From positions 1 to 63,352 of the forward strand of contig JAFZUL010000046.1 of NCBI GenBank assembly GCA_017618355.1: a stretch of DNA of 63,352 bases, written 5' to 3'. The notes below the pieces were generated by a model, which saw nothing but the letters and a program-made list of their open reading frames with translations, did not search any database and was not told the origin of the DNA. Positions 60,640-63,352 of this stretch are shown here, piece by piece. Numbering within the stretch: the first letter of the stretch is position 1; the number at the start of each line of letters is the position of its first letter. The position numbers were made by a program, and so were the translations under genes. This DNA is from Muribaculaceae bacterium. Lineage in GTDB: Bacteria > Bacteroidota > Bacteroidia > Bacteroidales > Muribaculaceae.

Positions 60640-62298
60640 TTATCGATACAAGAACCTCTTGATGCTGCGTTTTGGAGTCTTTTCAAATTCGTTGACCATA
60701 ATCTCCATTTGTGAGATGCGCTCGTAAGGAGCCACGAGCTTGTTGAGCTCGGCTTTCACAGTCTCCAAGTGGCTAGGCAGCTGGTCACGGGTAATGCCGT
60801 CACGGTCCATAGAGTCGTAGTCGGGATATACCAGCGCAATAAGTTTATGGTCACGATCCACAACAAGGCTCTCACTAACATAGAGCATATTGTTTAACTT
60901 GGCTTCTATCTCCTCAGGATAGATATTCTGTCCATTGGAGCTCAAGAGCATAGTCTTTAGGCGTCCGCGTATGAAGATGGTGCCGTCGGCACTCAGTGTG
61001 CCCATGTCACCGGTGTGAAGCCAGCCATCCTCGTGAAGCACCTTGTCGGTAGCCTCGGTGTTATGGAAGTAGCCCTTCATCACGTTCTCGCCCTTGATGC
61101 ATATCTCGCCAGGGATGTTCTCGGGGTCATCACTCAGAATTTTGCATTCCATGATTCCTGGCAGCACGCGGCCTGCGCTATGCAGCACAAACTCCCTCCA
61201 AGGGGTGTGGCTCACAAGCGGAGCACACTCGGTCATACCGTAGCCCACAGTGAATGGGAACTTGATTTTGTAGAGGAACTCCTCAACCTCGGCATTGAAA
61301 GGAGCGCCACCCACTATCACTTCCTCAAACTCTCCGCCAAACGCCTCGATTAGTCGTTTGCGAATCTGGTCATAAATTTTTCTGTCAAGATAAGGCACTG
61401 CTAATGCCCAGCGCAGCTTGGTCTTGCTAATCATGGGCACAATCATCTTGCTGTAGATCTTCTCAAGAACCAGTGGAACGCAAATCACAAGGTGAGGCTT
61501 GATTTCCTGCATAGCTTTCACAATTACCTTGGGCGCTGGGATGCGGCCAAGCAAGGTAATGTGCGAACCCACAGCCAAAGGAGTGAGCATGTCGAAGGCG
61601 CAACCGTAGGCATGGGCAAGAGGCAAGAACGAAACACAACGGGTGCCACGGCGGTGTAGTTGCGAGTTGATGCCATACACAATGTTGCCAGCCAAATTAT
61701 TGCCAGTGAGCATCACGCCCTTGCTGAAGCCCGTAGTGCCACTGGTATAGTTGATTTCCATAAGTTCTTCATTGCTGCGCTCTATGTAGTTGATGCAAGC
61801 AGCAGTGAAGCCTTTGGGATAAGCCTTCTTCATGAGTGCGTCAATGTTATCGAGCGCCACGTCAATTGTCTCCTCATCTTTCTGAGCAAGCAGTTTGCCA
61901 TTATCGAGCGAGATGGCGGCGCGGATGTGGCGCATATTGTCGAAATCAAACGACTCCCAAATCGCATTGCTGGTATAGAGCAGACTCGCCTCGCTGTGGT
62001 TAATAATGTGCTGTGCATCGCGTGGGTTAAACTCCTGTAGAATGGGTACTATCACAGCACCATAAGTGATGGTTCCCAAGAACACAACCACCCAACTGGG
62101 CGTGTTCTTGCCAATGAGCGCCACTCGGTCGCCGGGCTTGATGCCGCACTCTTTATATAAAAGGTGTAAACGTGCAATCTGCTCGGCAAAGTCGCCGTAG
62201 GTCAGAGTTTGCTTGGTGTTATAGTCACTCAGTGCCGGAAGTTCCCAGTTGTTACGGAAGCTATCCTCAAAAATTTTTATGGTATTCTCTTTCATCAT
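60640..62298 (-). CDS. Long-chain acyl-CoA synthetase / AMP-dependent ligase
   Basis: 552 residues from the ATG at 62298 (62295 also possible); an upstream TTG would add nine residues. ANL-superfamily motifs: the P-loop YTSGTTGFSKGVML, then YGMTECAPL, the GDMG hinge with the aspartate of HTGDMG, and the C-terminal KTPKRSIKRFLYR with the catalytic lysine. Activates a fatty acid with ATP and CoA; chain length is unknown. Back to back with glgB, with divergent promoters between them. Confidence 0.9.
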   Translation of the reverse strand: MMKENTIKIFEDSFRNNWELPALSDYNTKQTLTYGDFAEQIARLHLLYKECGIKPGDRVALIGKNTPSWVVVFLGTITYGAVIVPILQEFNPRDAQHIINHSEASLLYTSNAIWESFDFDNMRHIRAAISLDNGKLLAQKDEETIDVALDNIDALMKKAYPKGFTAACINYIERSNEELMEINYTSGTTGFSKGVMLTGNNLAGNIVYGINSQLHRRGTRCVSFLPLAHAYGCAFDMLTPLAVGSHITLLGRIPAPKVIVKAMQEIKPHLVICVPLVLEKIYSKMIVPMISKTKLRWALAVPYLDRKIYDQIRKRLIEAFGGEFEEVIVGGAPFNAEVEEFLYKIKFPFTVGYGMTECAPLVSHTPWREFVLHSAGRVLPGIMECKILSDDPENIPGEICIKGENVMKGYFHNTEATDKVLHEDGWLHTGDMGTLSADGTIFIRGRLKTMLLSSNGQNIYPEEIEAKLNNMLYVSESLVVDRDHKLIALVYPDYDSMDRDGITRDQLPSHLETVKAELNKLVAPYERISQMEIMVNEFEKTPKRSIKRFLYR

Positions 62299-62364
62299 AG
62301 CGCAATGATGTTTGTCTTTTTGCAATAGTGGGAAACTATAGAATATCCCGTTCGTTTTAGCCTA

Positions 62365-62395
62365 CAAAATTAAAGAAAATTTCTAAAACTGCAAA
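62365..62395 (-). promoter_or_regulatory. -33/-7 promoter of the acyl-CoA synthetase gene
   Basis: Minus strand TTTG (62395-62392), 19-bp spacer, TAATTTTG (62372-62365). It nearly touches the opposite glgB promoter. Confidence 0.75.
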
Positions 62396-62399
62396 AAAT

Positions 62400-62431
62400 C
62401 TTGCAAACGTTATTGATTTTTGTTATTTTTG
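62400..62431 (+). promoter_or_regulatory. Promoter of glgB
   Basis: CTTG (62400-62403), 20-bp spacer, TATTTTTG (62424-62431). Leader about 42 nt. Confidence 0.65.
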
Positions 62432-62479
62432 CACCAAACATTGAATTTCATCGACTACACATTATAAATATATAATATT

Positions 62480-63352
62480 ATGAAGAAAAAAACACTCTCC
62501 ATCATTAAGGATGACCCCTGGCTGGAACCATTTGAGGAAGCTATCGTGGGGCGCCACAACGATTTCCTGAACAAAGAGAAAGAGCTCACAGGCGAGAATG
62601 GCTCGTTGGTAGATTTTGCCAACGCCTACAACTACTACGGCCTGCACCACACCGAGAAGGGCTGGGTGCTGCGCGAGTGGGCGCCAAATGCTACCGAAAT
62701 CTTCGTGATTGGCGACTTCAACAACTGGACCGAGTGCGCTCCCTACAAAATGCGCCCTCTCGATAATGGCAACTGGGAAATCACCCTTCCCAAACGCGGC
62801 ATGAAACACGGCGACCTGTTCAAACTCTCCATCCATTGGAACGGCGGTCAGGGCGAGCGCATCCCCGCCTATGCCACCCGTGTTGTTCAGGACGATAATA
62901 CTAAGATTTTCTCGGCGCAGGTTTGGAACCCCGACGAGAAATATGAGTTCAAGGTAAAGAAATTTAAACCCAACGTGCAGCCGCTGCTCATCTATGAGTG
63001 CCACATTGGTATGGCACAGAACCGTGAGGGCGTGGGCACGTACGAGGAGTTCCGCACCAACATACTGCCACGCATCGCCGACGACGGATACAACGCCATC
63101 CAGATTATGGCGATTCAGGAGCATCCCTACTACGGCTCCTTCGGCTACCATGTGTCGAGTTTCTATGCCGCATCAAGCCGCTTTGGCACCCCTGAAGAGC
63201 TGAAACACCTCATCGACGACGCTCACTCGCGCGGCATTGCCGTGATTATGGATATCGTGCACTCTCACGCCGTGAAGAACGAGGTGGAGGGTCTGGGACG
63301 CTTCGACGGCAGCTACGACCTATACTTCTATGGCGACGGCAAGCGTGAGCAC
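62480..63352 (+). CDS. glgB: 1,4-alpha-glucan branching enzyme, 3' end cut by window edge
   Basis: 291 codons of a longer gene, open to the last base. The CBM48 domain (about 50-150: NYYGLHHTEKGWVLREWAPNA, GDFNNW) leads into the GH13 barrel (LIYECHIGMAQ, YNAIQIMAIQEHPYYGSFGYH, the conserved MDIVHSHAVKN). These forms are typical of the eukaryote-like GH13_8 branching enzymes found in Bacteroidales rather than of E. coli GlgB. Adds alpha-1,6 branches to glycogen in the cytoplasm. The catalytic residues lie beyond the window. Confidence 0.95.
   Translation, partial: MKKKTLSIIKDDPWLEPFEEAIVGRHNDFLNKEKELTGENGSLVDFANAYNYYGLHHTEKGWVLREWAPNATEIFVIGDFNNWTECAPYKMRPLDNGNWEITLPKRGMKHGDLFKLSIHWNGGQGERIPAYATRVVQDDNTKIFSAQVWNPDEKYEFKVKKFKPNVQPLLIYECHIGMAQNREGVGTYEEFRTNILPRIADDGYNAIQIMAIQEHPYYGSFGYHVSSFYAASSRFGTPEELKHLIDDAHSRGIAVIMDIVHSHAVKNEVEGLGRFDGSYDLYFYGDGKREH

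Noticed and set aside
62462-63151. 229-codon minus-strand frame opposite glgB
   Set aside because: Shadow of the branching enzyme, which is unmistakable on the plus strand.
1-63352. tRNA, rRNA, CRISPR arrays, insertion sequences, cohesin and SusC genes
   Set aside because: Looked for in intergenic regions and protein products; none could be recognised by eye.

Overview
The window comes from a Bacteroidales genome, most like a gut Muribaculaceae or Prevotellaceae species (family level is inference). The evidence is: TTTG-N18..20-TAnnTTTG promoters of the Bacteroidetes primary sigma factor, no clear Shine-Dalgarno sequences, BspA-like leucine-rich surface proteins, a SusD-type glycan-binding protein, a C10 (streptopain) protease, class III fructose-bisphosphatase and a xerC-hpf pair. 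No rRNA, tRNA, CRISPR array, insertion sequence or phage block was seen. Two genes run off the ends: a C10 protease at base 1 and the branching enzyme glgB at base 63352.

Layout. 1-5.4 kb: secreted C10 protease and a BspA-like LRR protein with a dockerin. 5.5-9.9 kb: frr, an M16 protease, a LexA/CI-like regulator and a ThrE-type exporter. 9.9-13.4 kb: a two-gene operon of an LRR-dockerin-SGNH protein and a beta-lactamase-fold hydrolase. 13.7-23.7 kb: a methyltransferase-like protein, YfhO, manA, a histidine phosphatase, an AlbA_2 protein, a rhodanese and fbp. 23.9-27.7 kb: four consecutive FKBP-type prolyl isomerases. 28-33.8 kb: rel (ppGpp synthetase/hydrolase), a PgpH-like 7TM-HD protein and small membrane or secreted proteins. 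33.9-37.5 kb: an SH3 protein, xerC-hpf and a metallophosphoesterase. 37.6-47 kb: a second BspA-dockerin protein, two tandem paralogues, a small HTH regulator, an amidase-dockerin protein and a beta-propeller protein. 47.4-63.3 kb: rpsU with a long leader, CotH, an alpha-amylase with starch-binding modules and a dockerin, an aspartic protease with Sel1 repeats, an ECF sigma factor with its membrane/barrel partner, a dockerin-SusD-SusE/F fusion, a repeat lipoprotein, an acyl-CoA synthetase and glgB.

Two themes stand out. First, six exported proteins carry type I dockerin pairs. Four are at the C-terminus (two LRR proteins, amidase, alpha-amylase), one is internal (SGNH hydrolase) and one is N-terminal on a SusD/SusE fusion. 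No cohesin or SusC is visible. Together with the CBM-rich amylase this suggests a dockerin-organised, starch-oriented surface system in Bacteroidales; this is inference. Second, at least five intergenic gaps hold paired arrays of degenerate 7-bp units. One array starts right after a stop codon, a different one runs towards the next gene, and a small hairpin can form at the junction. I know of no named element that matches this.

Central regulation is represented by a ppGpp enzyme directly upstream of a c-di-AMP-phosphodiesterase-like protein, and by two HTH regulators with palindromes in their own upstream regions.
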